Below are positions 1 to 8,535 of a stretch of DNA of 64,000 nt, one piece after another (positions within the stretch are counted from its first letter, which is position 1; each line of letters starts with the position of its first letter). The notes below the pieces were generated by a model. It ran no database searches, had not been told where the DNA came from, and was given only the letters and a program-made list of their open reading frames with translations. The stretch is from NCBI RefSeq assembly GCF_900100955.1, contig NZ_FNCC01000017.1:62001-126000 (forward strand), written 5' to 3'. A program made the translations under genes and the position numbers. The DNA comes from Lentzea fradiae. Its GTDB lineage: Bacteria > Actinomycetota > Actinomycetes > Mycobacteriales > Pseudonocardiaceae.

Positions 1-305
1 GCGTGCGTCACCTCGTCGTCGAGGCCGCGCCACACCGGGTACAGCGCGGTCAGCCACTCGAACAGGGTGGCGTCGGTCGCGAGACCGCGCGTCGCCCACT
101 GGTAGAGGTGGTGGTGGGTGTTGATCAGGCCGGGCGTCACCAGGCACGACGACGCGTCGACGTAGGTGTGCTCCGCATCCGGCTTCGGCGCCGGGCCGGA
201 ACCGACCGAGACGATCCGGCTGCCGTCGACGACGACGTGACCGGAAGCGTGCTCGGTCCCGGAGGAATCCACTGTGGACACCGCGCAGCGGTCGAGGACG
301 ATCAT
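1..305 (-). CDS. 8-oxoguanine deaminase-type amidohydrolase (partial, C-terminus outside window)
   Basis: The first ~101 residues of a metal-dependent amidohydrolase are visible; the gene runs leftward off the window. The N-terminal beta-sandwich strands are followed by the metal-binding segment 'TPGLINTHHHLYQWATRG' and 'FEWLTALYPVW', the pattern I associate with 8-oxoguanine deaminases and related hydroxydechloroatrazine hydrolases, which deaminate 8-oxoguanine to urate. The ATG overlaps the stop of the upstream 2Fe-2S subunit gene by 4 bases, so it is translationally coupled. Placement after xanthine dehydrogenase subunits and hydroxyisourate hydrolase fits purine catabolism. Exact substrate is inferred from family resemblance. 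Confidence 0.82.
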   Translation of the reverse strand, partial: MIVLDRCAVSTVDSSGTEHASGHVVVDGSRIVSVGSGPAPKPDAEHTYVDASSCLVTPGLINTHHHLYQWATRGLATDATLFEWLTALYPVWRGLDDEVTH

Positions 306-763
306 CGGCGCGCCGCCGCCAGCCGCACGGCGTCCAGGATCTTCTCGTACCCCGTGCAGCGGCACAGGTTCCCGGCGAGCGCCTCGCGGATCTCCGGGTC
401 GGACGGCTGCGGCACCCGCTCCAGCAGGTCGTGCGCCGCGACGACCAGACCGGGCGTGCAGAACCCGCACTGCACCGCGCCCGCCTCGACGAACGCCTCC
501 TGCACCGGGTCGAGCCGGTCGCCCTCGGCGAGCCCCTCGACCGTGCGGACCTCGCGGTCCTGCGCCTGGCCCGCCGCGACCAGGCACGCGCACACCGGCA
601 CGTCGTCCAGGTACACCGTGCACGACCCGCACTCGCCCTGCTCGCAGGCGTTCTTCGAACCGGGCAGCCCGAGCCGCTCGCGCAGCACGTACAGCAGCGA
701 CTCGCCCTCCCACACGTCGTCGGCCTGGCGCTGCTCGCCGTTGACCGTCAGGTTCACGCGCAT
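302..763 (-). CDS. Xanthine dehydrogenase 2Fe-2S subunit
   Basis: This 153-residue protein is the small iron-sulfur subunit of a three-subunit molybdenum hydroxylase, passing electrons from the Mo centre to FAD. The plant-type ferredoxin domain carries 'CEQGECGSCTVYLDDVPVCAC' cysteines (about residues 40-62) and the C-terminal domain carries 'CGFCTPG' and 'CRCTGY' for the second cluster; all eight ligands are present. I start at the ATG of 'MRVNLTVNG'; the frame is open much further upstream, but that part lies over the FAD gene. It overlaps the FAD subunit stop by 10 bases. The molybdopterin subunit is not in the window and may lie beyond the amidohydrolase. Confidence 0.93.
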   Translation of the reverse strand: MRVNLTVNGEQRQADDVWEGESLLYVLRERLGLPGSKNACEQGECGSCTVYLDDVPVCACLVAAGQAQDREVRTVEGLAEGDRLDPVQEAFVEAGAVQCGFCTPGLVVAAHDLLERVPQPSDPEIREALAGNLCRCTGYEKILDAVRLAAARR

Positions 764-1614
764 GCCCGCTCCCCGTCGATGAGTTCCTGCCAGGCCCAGC
801 CCAGCGTCCTGCGTGCCATCACTGCCAAGGCGTGCTTGCGGTACGCCGCCGACCCGCGCACGTCGTCGATCGGCGACGCCGCCCGCGAGACCAGCTCGCC
901 GAACTCGCGCTTCACCGAGTCCAGCAACGGTTTCGGCGACGAGAAGTCCAGCTCCGAGGCCAGGAACTCCTCGGCCTCCCGCGCCCGCCGCGGCGTCGGT
1001 GCCGCGGACCCGACGGCCGCGCCCACCCGCTTCTCCGCCGGGAACAGCGAGATCGCGAACGAGCACACCGCGATCACCATCGCGTTGCGGGTGCCGACCT
1101 TCGAGAACTGCTGTGGCCCCGCCGCCGGCTTCAGGTGGACGGCGACGATCAGCTCGTCCTGCTCCAGCGCGTTCCGCTTCACACCCAGGTAGAACTCGGT
1201 GGCCGGGATCATCCTGCTCCCGCGCGCCGAGGCCACCTCGACCACCGCGTCCGACGCGAGCAGCACCGGGTGCGTGTCGCCCGCGGGGGACGCCGCACCC
1301 AGGTTGCCGCCGACCGTGCCCCGGTTGCGGATCTGCGGCGACCCGACCGTGCGCGACGCCATCGCGAGCCCCGGCAGCCGGTCGCCCAGCTCTGCGATGA
1401 TCCGCGCGTACGGCACACCCGCGCCGATCCGCAGCCCCTCGTCCCAGCGTTGCAGCTCCGGAACCCTGGTCAGGTCCAGCAGCGCGGGCGGCCTGCGGTG
1501 GTCGAAGTTCAGCTCCACCATGACGTCCGTGCCACCGGCGATCGGCACGGCGTCCGGCCTCTCGGCCTTCAGCGCCAACGCCTCGGCGAGCGTCTCCGGT
1601 CGAAGGAAGTCCAT
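754..1614 (-). CDS. Xanthine dehydrogenase FAD-binding subunit
   Basis: A 286-residue CO dehydrogenase/xanthine dehydrogenase medium subunit. It shows the FAD-binding 'PIAGGTDVMVEL' near residue 24 and the second signature 'RNRGTVGGNLGAASPAGD' near residue 97, followed by the C-terminal CO_deh_flav domain. Length is normal for the family. It lies 2 bases downstream of the hydroxyisourate hydrolase stop and overlaps the 2Fe-2S gene, so all are probably one transcript. Function in oxidising hypoxanthine/xanthine is inferred from the purine context; other molybdenum hydroxylases share this fold. Confidence 0.92.
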   Translation of the reverse strand: MDFLRPETLAEALALKAERPDAVPIAGGTDVMVELNFDHRRPPALLDLTRVPELQRWDEGLRIGAGVPYARIIAELGDRLPGLAMASRTVGSPQIRNRGTVGGNLGAASPAGDTHPVLLASDAVVEVASARGSRMIPATEFYLGVKRNALEQDELIVAVHLKPAAGPQQFSKVGTRNAMVIAVCSFAISLFPAEKRVGAAVGSAAPTPRRAREAEEFLASELDFSSPKPLLDSVKREFGELVSRAASPIDDVRGSAAYRKHALAVMARRTLGWAWQELIDGERACA

Positions 1615-1616
1615 CG

Positions 1617-1919
1617 TCAGCTACCTCGGTAGGTGGAGTAGGCGAACGGCGACAGCAGCAGCGGCACGTGGTAGTGCTGCGCCGGGTCGGAGTAGTCGAA
1701 CGTGAGCACGACCTCCGGGAAGAACGGCGCGGCCTCCGCCGTGTCGAACACCAGCCGGTACACGCCCGCCTCCAGACCCTCACCCCAGCCGGTGATGCGC
1801 CCGTCCGCGTTCGTCACGGCGCTCGCCACCTCGGTCCCGTCGCGCCGCCGCAGCGACACGGCGATGCCCGCGAACGGCCTGCCGCGGGCCGCGTCCAGCA
1901 CGTGCGTGGAGATCGTCAC
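1617..1919 (-). CDS. uraH: 5-hydroxyisourate hydrolase
   Basis: A 100-residue transthyretin-like protein. It begins with the family signature 'TISTHVLDAARGRP' and ends with the diagnostic C-terminal 'YRGS' tetrapeptide; 'HYHVPLLLSPFAYSTYRGS' supplies active-site residues. It hydrolyses 5-hydroxyisourate, the product of urate oxidase, to OHCU. The start is GTG at 1919 with a GGGAGGG ribosome site just upstream. It is the first gene of the leftward purine operon; no urate oxidase or OHCU decarboxylase is seen in this window. Confidence 0.95.
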   Translation of the reverse strand: MTISTHVLDAARGRPFAGIAVSLRRRDGTEVASAVTNADGRITGWGEGLEAGVYRLVFDTAEAAPFFPEVVLTFDYSDPAQHYHVPLLLSPFAYSTYRGS

Positions 1920-1947
1920 TCGCCCTCCCGTCTCGTTGTGAGCCAGT

Positions 1948-1964
1948 ACACAAGGCTCATGTGT
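1948..1964. promoter_or_regulatory. Dyad in the uraH/pucR divergent region (candidate operator)
   Basis: ACACA (1948-1952) and TGTGT (1960-1964) form a small inverted repeat 30-45 bases upstream of uraH. Position between a divergent regulator and its likely target operon suggests an operator, but nothing tests this directly. Confidence 0.3.
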
Positions 1965-2016
1965 CCTCCAGCTACGGCCGGATTACATGAACCACCGGGC
2001 TCCTGCACGCCCCCGA

Positions 2017-2034
2017 TTTGTGCTTTCCTACAAA
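2017..2034. promoter_or_regulatory. TTTGT-N8-ACAAA dyad upstream of the PucR gene (candidate operator)
   Basis: TTTGT (2017-2021) and ACAAA (2030-2034) form an AT-rich dyad in an otherwise GC-rich divergent promoter region, 42 bases before the regulator start. It is a plausible autoregulatory or shared operator for purine genes. Inference only. Confidence 0.35.
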
Positions 2035-2075
2035 CGTCACCCGTTCTGGCTACGGATGGACGAAAGTGACCTGTC

Positions 2076-3515
2076 ATGTTGCTGCTGCGGACCCTGCTGC
2101 ACATGCCGGAACTGCGGCTGAGCCTGCACACCGGTGAGGACCAGCTCGACCGCACCGTCACCCGCGTGTACGGCACGGAGCTGCCCGACCCCAGCCGGTA
2201 CCTGTCCGGCGGGGAGCTGGTGCTGTCCGGCCTGCTCTGGCACCACGGCCCGCGCGACTCCGAGACGTTCGTCCGCTCCCTCGCCTCCGCCCGCGTCGCG
2301 GGCCTCGCCGCGTCCGAGCCGGAGAGCCGCTCGCTGCCCGGCGACCTGGTCGACGCCTGCGCCCGCCACCGGGTGCCGCTGCTGGAGGTGCCCGTCGACC
2401 TGTCGTTCGCGACCATCACCGAACGCGTCTCGATGGAGCTGGCCGGCCTGTCCCGGCACCGCAGGCTCCTCAACGTCGTCGCGGAGGGCTCCGGCCTGCC
2501 GGCGCTGCTGCGCGCGGGCGGCCACGAGCTGAACGCGCGGTGCTGGGTGCTCGCCACCACCGGCCGCGTCGTCGCGGGCGGCGAGCTGGGCGACCGGGAC
2601 GTGCTGGTGAAGGAGTTCCTGCAGGCCGACCGGCTGCCGAAGGCCGTCAGGGGCCTCACGCTCGTGCCCGTCTCCGAACGCGGCGGCTCCCGCCTGACCA
2701 GCTGGATCCTCGTCGTCGGCGGCCGGGTGAGCGAGGAGGCCGCCGCCGAGCTGGCCTCCCTCGTCGGCCTCGAACGCCTGCGCGCGGCCCAGGGCAGGCA
2801 GATCGAGAACCGCACGGCCGCACCGCTGGTCGCCGCCGTGCTGAGCGGCTCGGCCGACCTGGAGTCCCGGCTGGCCGCCGCCGGACTGGAGAGCGCCCGC
2901 CTGCGCGTGCTCAGCGCCGTGACGTCCGACCAGCGCGCCGACCTCGCGGCGGCCGTGCTGGAGGAGACGCTGCCGCAGGCGCTGGTCACCCCGGTCGGCG
3001 ACACCGTCTGCGCGGTCGCGAAAGCCGACGACTCGTCCCCCGACGATGTCCGTGAGGCGATGCGCGTCCTCGAACCGGGTCTCGGCTCGTCCCGCGTGCT
3101 CGTCGGCATCAGCTCACCCGTCGAGTCACGCGGCCTGCGCGGCGCGGCGGAGGAAGCCACCCACGCCCGCCGGCTGGCCGGACGCCGCACCGGCCGCACG
3201 TGCGTCGTCGCGGGAGAGGAGATCGCACTGCACCAGCTGCTGCTCGCGGGTGTGCCCGAGGAGCTGCGCGGTTCGTTGCGGCGCAGGCTCCTCGGACCCG
3301 TGCTGGACTACGACGCCGAGCACGGCTCCGACCTCGCTGGGACGCTGAAGGTGTTCCTCGACTGCTCCGGCTCGTGGACCGCCGCGGCCGCCAAGCTGCA
3401 CGTGCACGTGAACACGTTGCGCTACCGGGTCGGCCGTGTGGAGGAGCTGCTCGGCATGGACCTCACCGAGTTCGAGGCGCGCGTGGACCTCTTCCTGGCG
3501 CTGCAAGCGGGTTAG
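2076..3515 (+). CDS. PucR-family transcriptional regulator (purine catabolism)
   Basis: A 479-residue regulator with the PucR layout: an N-terminal PucR ligand domain (about 1-120, 'YLSGGELVLSGLLW'), a central GGDEF-like region, and a C-terminal helix-turn-helix (about 425-465, 'NTLRYRVGRVEELLG'). PucR proteins sense purine-breakdown intermediates and control their degradation genes. It is divergent from the uraH-xanthine dehydrogenase operon with 156 bases between, which is the main evidence for its target. The ATG at 2076 is used; no ribosome site clearly decides it. Confidence 0.9.
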   Translation: MLLLRTLLHMPELRLSLHTGEDQLDRTVTRVYGTELPDPSRYLSGGELVLSGLLWHHGPRDSETFVRSLASARVAGLAASEPESRSLPGDLVDACARHRVPLLEVPVDLSFATITERVSMELAGLSRHRRLLNVVAEGSGLPALLRAGGHELNARCWVLATTGRVVAGGELGDRDVLVKEFLQADRLPKAVRGLTLVPVSERGGSRLTSWILVVGGRVSEEAAAELASLVGLERLRAAQGRQIENRTAAPLVAAVLSGSADLESRLAAAGLESARLRVLSAVTSDQRADLAAAVLEETLPQALVTPVGDTVCAVAKADDSSPDDVREAMRVLEPGLGSSRVLVGISSPVESRGLRGAAEEATHARRLAGRRTGRTCVVAGEEIALHQLLLAGVPEELRGSLRRRLLGPVLDYDAEHGSDLAGTLKVFLDCSGSWTAAAAKLHVHVNTLRYRVGRVEELLGMDLTEFEARVDLFLALQAG

Positions 3516-3524
3516 GGTCGAGAC

Positions 3525-3830
3525 GTGCCCTTCGGACTGGTGAAGGCGCTGCTGGGGCTCCGGCCCCCGCCGCCCGTTCCCGAACATCGGCCGATAGAAC
3601 GAATCGCGGCCGACCTCCGCCGGGTGCGGTGCGCGCGGGCCGGGTTCGGGCAGGGCGCCTCGGCGGCGAAGAAGATCGGCGCACGTCAGGCGTACGACGC
3701 GCTGCTCTCGCAGGCGTGCGCGGCGCTCGGCGTGGAGCACCGGCTGCGGGTGGTGCCGGAGGGGATGGACCGGGAGTTCGAGCGGATGCGGGTCGAGGAG
3801 CGTCTCAAGGAGCTCGGGTTGTCCTTCTGA
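3525..3830 (+). CDS. Hypothetical protein, 101 residues
   Basis: GTG start 9 bases after the pucR stop. The protein is basic and helical with no signal peptide or membrane segment; the middle 'GQGASAAKKIGARQAYDALL' and the C-terminal 'EFERMRVEERLKELGLSF' look amphipathic. Codon use (GC at third positions) supports coding. I do not recognise a family. It may be cotranscribed with pucR. Confidence 0.65.
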   Translation: MPFGLVKALLGLRPPPPVPEHRPIERIAADLRRVRCARAGFGQGASAAKKIGARQAYDALLSQACAALGVEHRLRVVPEGMDREFERMRVEERLKELGLSF

Positions 3831-3896
3831 TGGCTGATACTCACCTGGACTCCAGGCTGATGCGCGCACAGGCCGGCGTTTCCTAGATTTGCGCCC

Positions 3897-4217
3897 ATGA
3901 GAGTCGCCTTACTCGTGGGCCTGTTGCTGGTCGCAAGCACCGGCTGCGCGACAGCGCCCAGCATCCGCGTCACGGTCGAGGGCACGGGTACGACCGACCA
4001 GCTCACCTACCTGTTCCCCGGCGAGCAGGAACGGACCCTGCGCAACCCGGACATGCCGTTCGAACGGCTGGGCACGAACGAGGGCAGGGTCGTGGTCAGG
4101 CTCGAAGGGGTGCACGGCGAGCTGACCTGCAAGATCATCGTCAACGGGCGGCAGGTCAAGACCGCCACCTCCAACACCGGCGCCGCGCTCACGTGCGACC
4201 ACGCGATGGCCGCCTGA
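3897..4217 (+). CDS. Putative small lipoprotein, MmpS-like size
   Basis: 106 residues with a hydrophobic signal segment (4-13) ending in 'ASTGC', Cys17 being the candidate lipidated residue; Ser at -3 is unusual for a lipobox, so lipidation is uncertain. The mature part is a short beta-rich domain with two further cysteines ('GELTCKIIVNGR' and 'ALTCDHA') that could form a disulfide. The size and layout recall MmpS-type transport accessory domains, but no MmpL partner is nearby. Exported location is likely; function unknown. Confidence 0.65.
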   Translation: MRVALLVGLLLVASTGCATAPSIRVTVEGTGTTDQLTYLFPGEQERTLRNPDMPFERLGTNEGRVVVRLEGVHGELTCKIIVNGRQVKTATSNTGAALTCDHAMAA

Positions 4218-4325
4218 GGATCGTCGCCGCTGAGCTGTGGAGATGTCGGCTTGCTGAGAAAAGCCGGGAACCGGAGCCGCTCAGGAGAAGGATCGGGGGC
4301 GCACCCAATCCGACTAGGAGGCGGC

Positions 4326-5225
4326 ATGTACCGCAGATTCGGTGTCCTGCTGGCGGCTGTCCTGGGCGTCTCGCTCGCGACAGCCGCACCGGCCACCGCG
4401 GACGGTTCCCGGCACTTCCCCGCGGAGTTCTCCCTGCCCTCCGGCTGGCAGCCGGAGGGGATCGCGATCGGCGGCACCACGGCGTACTTCGGGTCTCGGG
4501 CCGACGGCTCCATCTACGCGGCCGACCTGCGCACCGGCACCGGCAAGGTGCTCGCGAAGGGACCCGGCACGCCCTCGCTCGGCATGAAGACAGACGCGCG
4601 CAAGCGGCTGTGGGTCGCGGGCGGCACGGGCGGCGACGCCCGCGTCTACGACACCCGCACCGGCGCGTTGCTGGCCAGGTACCAGTTCGCGACCGAGGAC
4701 ACGTTCGTCAACGACGTGGTGCTGACCGAGAGGTCGGCGTGGTTCACCGACTCGCGCAAGGCGGTGCTCTACGAGGTCCCGCTGAGCCTCAAGCCGCACC
4801 GGACGCTCGTGCTGACCGGTGACCTCGTCATCACGCCGGGCGCGGTCAACCTCAACGGCATCGAGACGGGGCTGCACGGCGACCTGATCGCCGTGCAGAG
4901 CAACACCGGCCAGTTGTTCCGCATCGATCCGCGGACCGGAGAAACCCGCGACATCAATCTGAACGGCCAAACACTCACGAATGGCGACGGACTGTTGCGT
5001 GAGGGACGTCAGTTGTACGTGGTGCAAAACAGGCTGAACAAAGTCGCGCGCTACACCTTGAGCCGTGACGGCGCGACTCTCGCGGCGGAACGAACGGACG
5101 CGCGGTTCGACGTTCCCACGACGGTGGCCGCGTTCGGCAAGCGCCTCTACCTGCCGAATGCCCGCTTCAACACCACGCCGACGCCGGAGACGACTTACAC
5201 CGTCGTCGCTGTCGACCGTCCCTAG
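4326..5225 (+). CDS. Secreted beta-propeller protein (SMP-30/gluconolactonase-like)
   Basis: 299 residues from the ATG at 4326, chosen because it has an AGGAGG ribosome site and begins a good signal peptide (basic 'MYRR', hydrophobic core, 'ATAAPATAD' cleavage region); the frame is open upstream to 4251 without a better start. The mature protein has repeated short blades such as 'DGSIYAADLRTGTGKVL' and 'GQLFRIDPRTGETRDI', typical of NHL/SMP-30 propellers. Such proteins are sometimes annotated as superoxide dismutase without basis. Enzymatic activity is unknown; extracellular location is likely. Confidence 0.75.
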   Translation: MYRRFGVLLAAVLGVSLATAAPATADGSRHFPAEFSLPSGWQPEGIAIGGTTAYFGSRADGSIYAADLRTGTGKVLAKGPGTPSLGMKTDARKRLWVAGGTGGDARVYDTRTGALLARYQFATEDTFVNDVVLTERSAWFTDSRKAVLYEVPLSLKPHRTLVLTGDLVITPGAVNLNGIETGLHGDLIAVQSNTGQLFRIDPRTGETRDINLNGQTLTNGDGLLREGRQLYVVQNRLNKVARYTLSRDGATLAAERTDARFDVPTTVAAFGKRLYLPNARFNTTPTPETTYTVVAVDRP

Positions 5226-5251
5226 AAGGAACGCGGGAACTAGTCCGGACG

Positions 5252-5276
5252 GGGGTTCTTGAGTTACGAGAACCCC
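5252..5276 (+). terminator. Hairpin terminator after the beta-propeller gene
   Basis: GGGGTTCT (5252-5259) and AGAACCCC (5269-5276) form a perfect 8-bp stem with a 9-base loop, 27 bases after the stop codon. No T-tract, as is common in actinomycetes. Confidence 0.6.
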
Positions 5277-5396
5277 TGTACCGGCTGTTGCTCCACTCAC
5301 TCCACTGGGTAGCCTGCGACCGTAATTGCACCGAAGGAGTGACTCTGGGTTACCCGCAGCGCTAGCCGTGGGCACACAGGAGACCGTGAGAGCGCT

Positions 5397-7739
5397 GTGA
5401 GCGAGAAGAGCGGCTACACCCCGACCAACTACCGGACCATTCGGTCGCGGCTGGCCGGTGTCGTGGTCGTGCCCAGCGTGGTGCTCCTCGTGATGTGGGC
5501 CGTCTTCTCCTCCTACACCCTTTTCGACGGTTTCTACATGCGGTCGGTCGCGTCGAACGTGAAGGACGTGACGATCCCCGCCGTCGGGGCGTTCGCCGGG
5601 TTGCAGAAGGAACGCGAGCTGAGCCTCGTGCTGCTGAGCGAGCCGGACCGGGACGCCGCGGAGCTGAAGCGGCAGCAGCAGGAGACCGACAAGGCCGTGG
5701 GGAGGATGCGGGACGCCTTCGCCGGGCTTTCCGGCGGTTCGCCGCAGGACGTCGTCGAGCGGATCGACGCCCTCACCGCGCTGCTCGGCCAGCTGCCGGA
5801 CCGGCGCGCCCAGGTCGAGTCCCGCGCCGCCGACCCGCAGGCCGTCTACAGCTACTACAACAGCCTCCTGGACGCGGGCGTCGCGGTGCTCTCCCGGCAG
5901 GCGCGGCTCGTGCCCGACGCCGAGGCGAGCCAGTCCAACGTCCACGCCGTCACGATCTTCCAGGCCGCCGACTGGATGTCCCGCGCCGCCACGGTCGGCT
6001 CGCGCGGGCTGCTCAACGGCACGTTCACCCCGGCGGAGCGGGTCGAGTTCGCCCGGCTGTCCGGCGCGTACCACGCCAGCCTCGACACGACGGTCCCGTT
6101 CGCGCTGGAGCAGGCCCGCGAGCGGTACGACGCGCTGAGCACCGGCGCCGGCTACCGGACGCTGACCGAGCTCGAAGGCCGGATCATCAACGGCGACCGC
6201 GAGGTCACCGAGCAGCAGTGGCGCGCGACGACCGCCCCGGTGCACGAGGAGCTGGTCGGGATCGCGGTGCGGCAGGCGCAGGACGCCGCCGCCCTCGGCC
6301 TCGACAAGGCCACCAGCCTGGTCACCGCCGTGCTGATCGGCAGCCTGGTCGCGTTGCTCGCGGCCGTCGTCGGCATCGTGCTGGCGCTGCGCACGTCGAA
6401 CCGCCTGGTCAGCAAGGCGTTGCTGACGCGGCTCGCGTCGTTGCGGGAGGACACGCTGCGGCTCGCGCAGGAACGGCTGCCGCAGATCGTGGCGCGGCTG
6501 CGCGGCGGCGAGCAGGTCGAGGTGCACCGCGACATGCCGCCGCTCGACTACGGCAACGACGAGATCGGCCAGGTCGCGGACGCGTTCAACACCGCCCAGT
6601 ACACGGCGGTCGCGGCGGCGGTGAAGGAGTCGCGGGCGCGGCAGGGCGTGAACCGGGTCTTCCTCGACATCGCGCACCGCAACCAGGGCCTCGTCCACCG
6701 GCAGATCAAGATCCTCGACCGGCTGGAGCGCCAGGAGGAGAACCCCGAGCAGCTGGAGGCGTTCTTCCAGCTCGACCACCTGGCGACCCGTGCCCGCCGC
6801 AACGCCGAGAACCTGATCATCCTCGCCGGGGAGCAGCCGGGCAGGCAGTGGCGCAAGCCGGTGCGGCTGAGCGACGTGATCCGCTCCGCCGTCGCCGAGA
6901 CCGAGCAGTACGTGCGGGTCAAGGTGAACCCGGCGCCGGACCGCGCGCTGGTCGGCGTCGCCGTGGCCGACACCATCCACCTGCTCGCCGAGCTCGTCGA
7001 CAACGCGACGGCGTTCTCCTCGCCGCGCTCGGAGGTGGTGATCCACTCGGCCGACGCCGTGCCGCACGGCATCGTGATCGAGATCGAGGACCACGGCCTC
7101 GGCCTCACGCAGGAGGAACGCCTGCAGGCCAACGCGAAGCTCTCCAACCCGCCCGACTTCGAGACGATGGCCTTCCGCGGCGAGTCCCGGCTGGGCCTCT
7201 TCGTCGTCGCCAGGCTCGCGGCGCGGCGGGGGATCAAGGTCGAGCTGCGCGACTCGCCCTACGGTGGCACCGTGGCGTTGTGCGTGCTGCCGCCGAACAT
7301 CATCGCCCCGCACACCTCGGCCGGCGACATCACCGAGACCACCCAGATGCCGCCGGTCACGTTCCACGCCGAACGGCACGGGCACGTCGAGACGCCCGCG
7401 GCCCGCCCGGCGCCGGTGACGCCGGAAGCACTGGCGGCGCTGCACGCCGGACTGAGCTCGCCGGCTCCCGCGGACGTGTCCGAAGCGGACGCATCGGCGG
7501 ACGAACCAAGACCCGCGTCCCCTCCGCCGGGCGGGAAGGCACCCCTTCCCCGCAGGAAGAAGCGGCAGAACCTCGCGCCGCAGCTCGTGCAACCCTCGGA
7601 GGGAACGCCCTGTGCCGAGCCGGTGAGCAGTGACAGGCCGGCCGAGCGGATCAGAGACGGGCTCGCCGCGTTCCAGCGCGGCACCCGCGACGCCCGGCTG
7701 ACCGACGACTGGAGATCAGAAGGAGCCCCCTCGTCATGA
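5397..7739 (+). CDS. cvnA: Conservon sensor histidine kinase-like protein CvnA
   Basis: A 780-residue membrane sensor. TM1 is about 20-43, followed by an extracellular NIT (nitrate/nitrite-sensing type) domain to about 300, TM2 about 308-330, HAMP-like linker, dimerisation helix ('VFLDIAHRNQGLVHRQ') and an ATPase domain with N-box 'ELVDNATAFSSP' and G-boxes 'EDHGLGL' and 'SRLGLFVVARLA'. The last ~130 residues are Pro-rich and disordered. CvnA proteins recruit the Roadblock, DUF742 and GTPase partners encoded next. GTG start at 5397 with a CAGGAG site upstream; its stop overlaps cvnB by 4 bases. Phosphotransfer activity of these kinases is not established. Confidence 0.93.
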   Translation: MSEKSGYTPTNYRTIRSRLAGVVVVPSVVLLVMWAVFSSYTLFDGFYMRSVASNVKDVTIPAVGAFAGLQKERELSLVLLSEPDRDAAELKRQQQETDKAVGRMRDAFAGLSGGSPQDVVERIDALTALLGQLPDRRAQVESRAADPQAVYSYYNSLLDAGVAVLSRQARLVPDAEASQSNVHAVTIFQAADWMSRAATVGSRGLLNGTFTPAERVEFARLSGAYHASLDTTVPFALEQARERYDALSTGAGYRTLTELEGRIINGDREVTEQQWRATTAPVHEELVGIAVRQAQDAAALGLDKATSLVTAVLIGSLVALLAAVVGIVLALRTSNRLVSKALLTRLASLREDTLRLAQERLPQIVARLRGGEQVEVHRDMPPLDYGNDEIGQVADAFNTAQYTAVAAAVKESRARQGVNRVFLDIAHRNQGLVHRQIKILDRLERQEENPEQLEAFFQLDHLATRARRNAENLIILAGEQPGRQWRKPVRLSDVIRSAVAETEQYVRVKVNPAPDRALVGVAVADTIHLLAELVDNATAFSSPRSEVVIHSADAVPHGIVIEIEDHGLGLTQEERLQANAKLSNPPDFETMAFRGESRLGLFVVARLAARRGIKVELRDSPYGGTVALCVLPPNIIAPHTSAGDITETTQMPPVTFHAERHGHVETPAARPAPVTPEALAALHAGLSSPAPADVSEADASADEPRPASPPPGGKAPLPRRKKRQNLAPQLVQPSEGTPCAEPVSSDRPAERIRDGLAAFQRGTRDARLTDDWRSEGAPSS

Positions 7740-8170
7740 AGGACAACACCAGCCAGCACGGTGAACTGAACTGGTTGCTGGAGGACCTCATCCAGCGCGT
7801 GGTCGGCGCCCGTCACGCGGTCGTGCTGTCGGCGGACGGACTCCTGCTCGGCCGGTCGGCCGGGCTGTCCCGCGACGACTCGGAGCACCTGTCCGCGATG
7901 GCGTCGGCGTTCCAGTCGCTCGCCCGCGGCACGGGCAGGCACTTCGGCGGCGGCGCGGTCCGGCAGACCATCGTCGAGATGGAGCACGCCTACCTGTTCG
8001 TGACCGCGGCGGGCCACGGCGCGTGCCTCGCCCTGCTCGGGGAGGAGGACGCCGACATGGGCATGATCGCCTACGAGATGAACATGCTGGTCAAGCGGGT
8101 GGGCTCGTACCTGTCCTCGGCTCCTCGCGCAGAAACGGCGACGGTGCCCGCGGCACGAGAGTCACGCTGA
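7736..8170 (+). CDS. cvnB: Roadblock/LC7 domain protein CvnB
   Basis: 144 residues, almost entirely one Roadblock/LC7 domain ('LNWLLEDLIQRVVGARHAVV' start, 'GLLLGRSAGL' turn). In conservons this protein acts with CvnD in a G-protein-like complex at the membrane with CvnA. ATG overlaps the cvnA stop and its own stop shares a base with the cvnC start, showing tight coupling. Confidence 0.93.
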   Translation: MKDNTSQHGELNWLLEDLIQRVVGARHAVVLSADGLLLGRSAGLSRDDSEHLSAMASAFQSLARGTGRHFGGGAVRQTIVEMEHAYLFVTAAGHGACLALLGEEDADMGMIAYEMNMLVKRVGSYLSSAPRAETATVPAARESR

Positions 8171-8535
8171 TGTCCTCCCGCGAGGACTGGTGGTACGACG
8201 AGGCGGCGGGGCCGCTGGTGCGCCCCTACGCCATGGTGCGCGGCCGCACTAGGCCGAACGCACCCGACCTTCACCTCGTGACGCAGGTCCGAGCGGCGTC
8301 GTTTGCGTCCGACCAGACGACGCTCTCGGTCGAACATCGCGAGATCATGTCCCTGTGCGCACGCCCGCTCTCGGTCGCCGAGGTAGCCGCCTACCTCGAC
8401 GTGCCGCTCGTCGTGGTGAAGGTCCTGCTGTCGGACCTCATCGAGCGCGGGGACGTGATCGTGCAGAGCTCCTCTCACCAGATTCCCGACAGGGATCTCC
8501 TTCAGGCCGTACTGGATGGTGTTCGTGGGATCTGA
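8170..8535 (+). CDS. cvnC: DUF742 protein CvnC
   Basis: 121 residues from the ATG at 8170 (one-base overlap with the cvnB stop). It has the typical DUF742 opening 'PLVRPYAMVRGRTRP' and a C-terminal winged-helix-like region ('LCARPLSVAEVAAYL', 'VKVLLSDLIERGDV'). Third member of the conservon complex; may bridge CvnB/CvnD to CvnA or bind DNA, but role is not established. Confidence 0.92.
   Translation: MSSREDWWYDEAAGPLVRPYAMVRGRTRPNAPDLHLVTQVRAASFASDQTTLSVEHREIMSLCARPLSVAEVAAYLDVPLVVVKVLLSDLIERGDVIVQSSSHQIPDRDLLQAVLDGVRGI

Noticed and set aside
4314..7592. Leftward frame of over 1000 codons opposite the beta-propeller and cvnA genes
   Set aside because: Antisense shadow: the sense-strand proteins have clear domains, while the reverse product has none and is Arg-rich.
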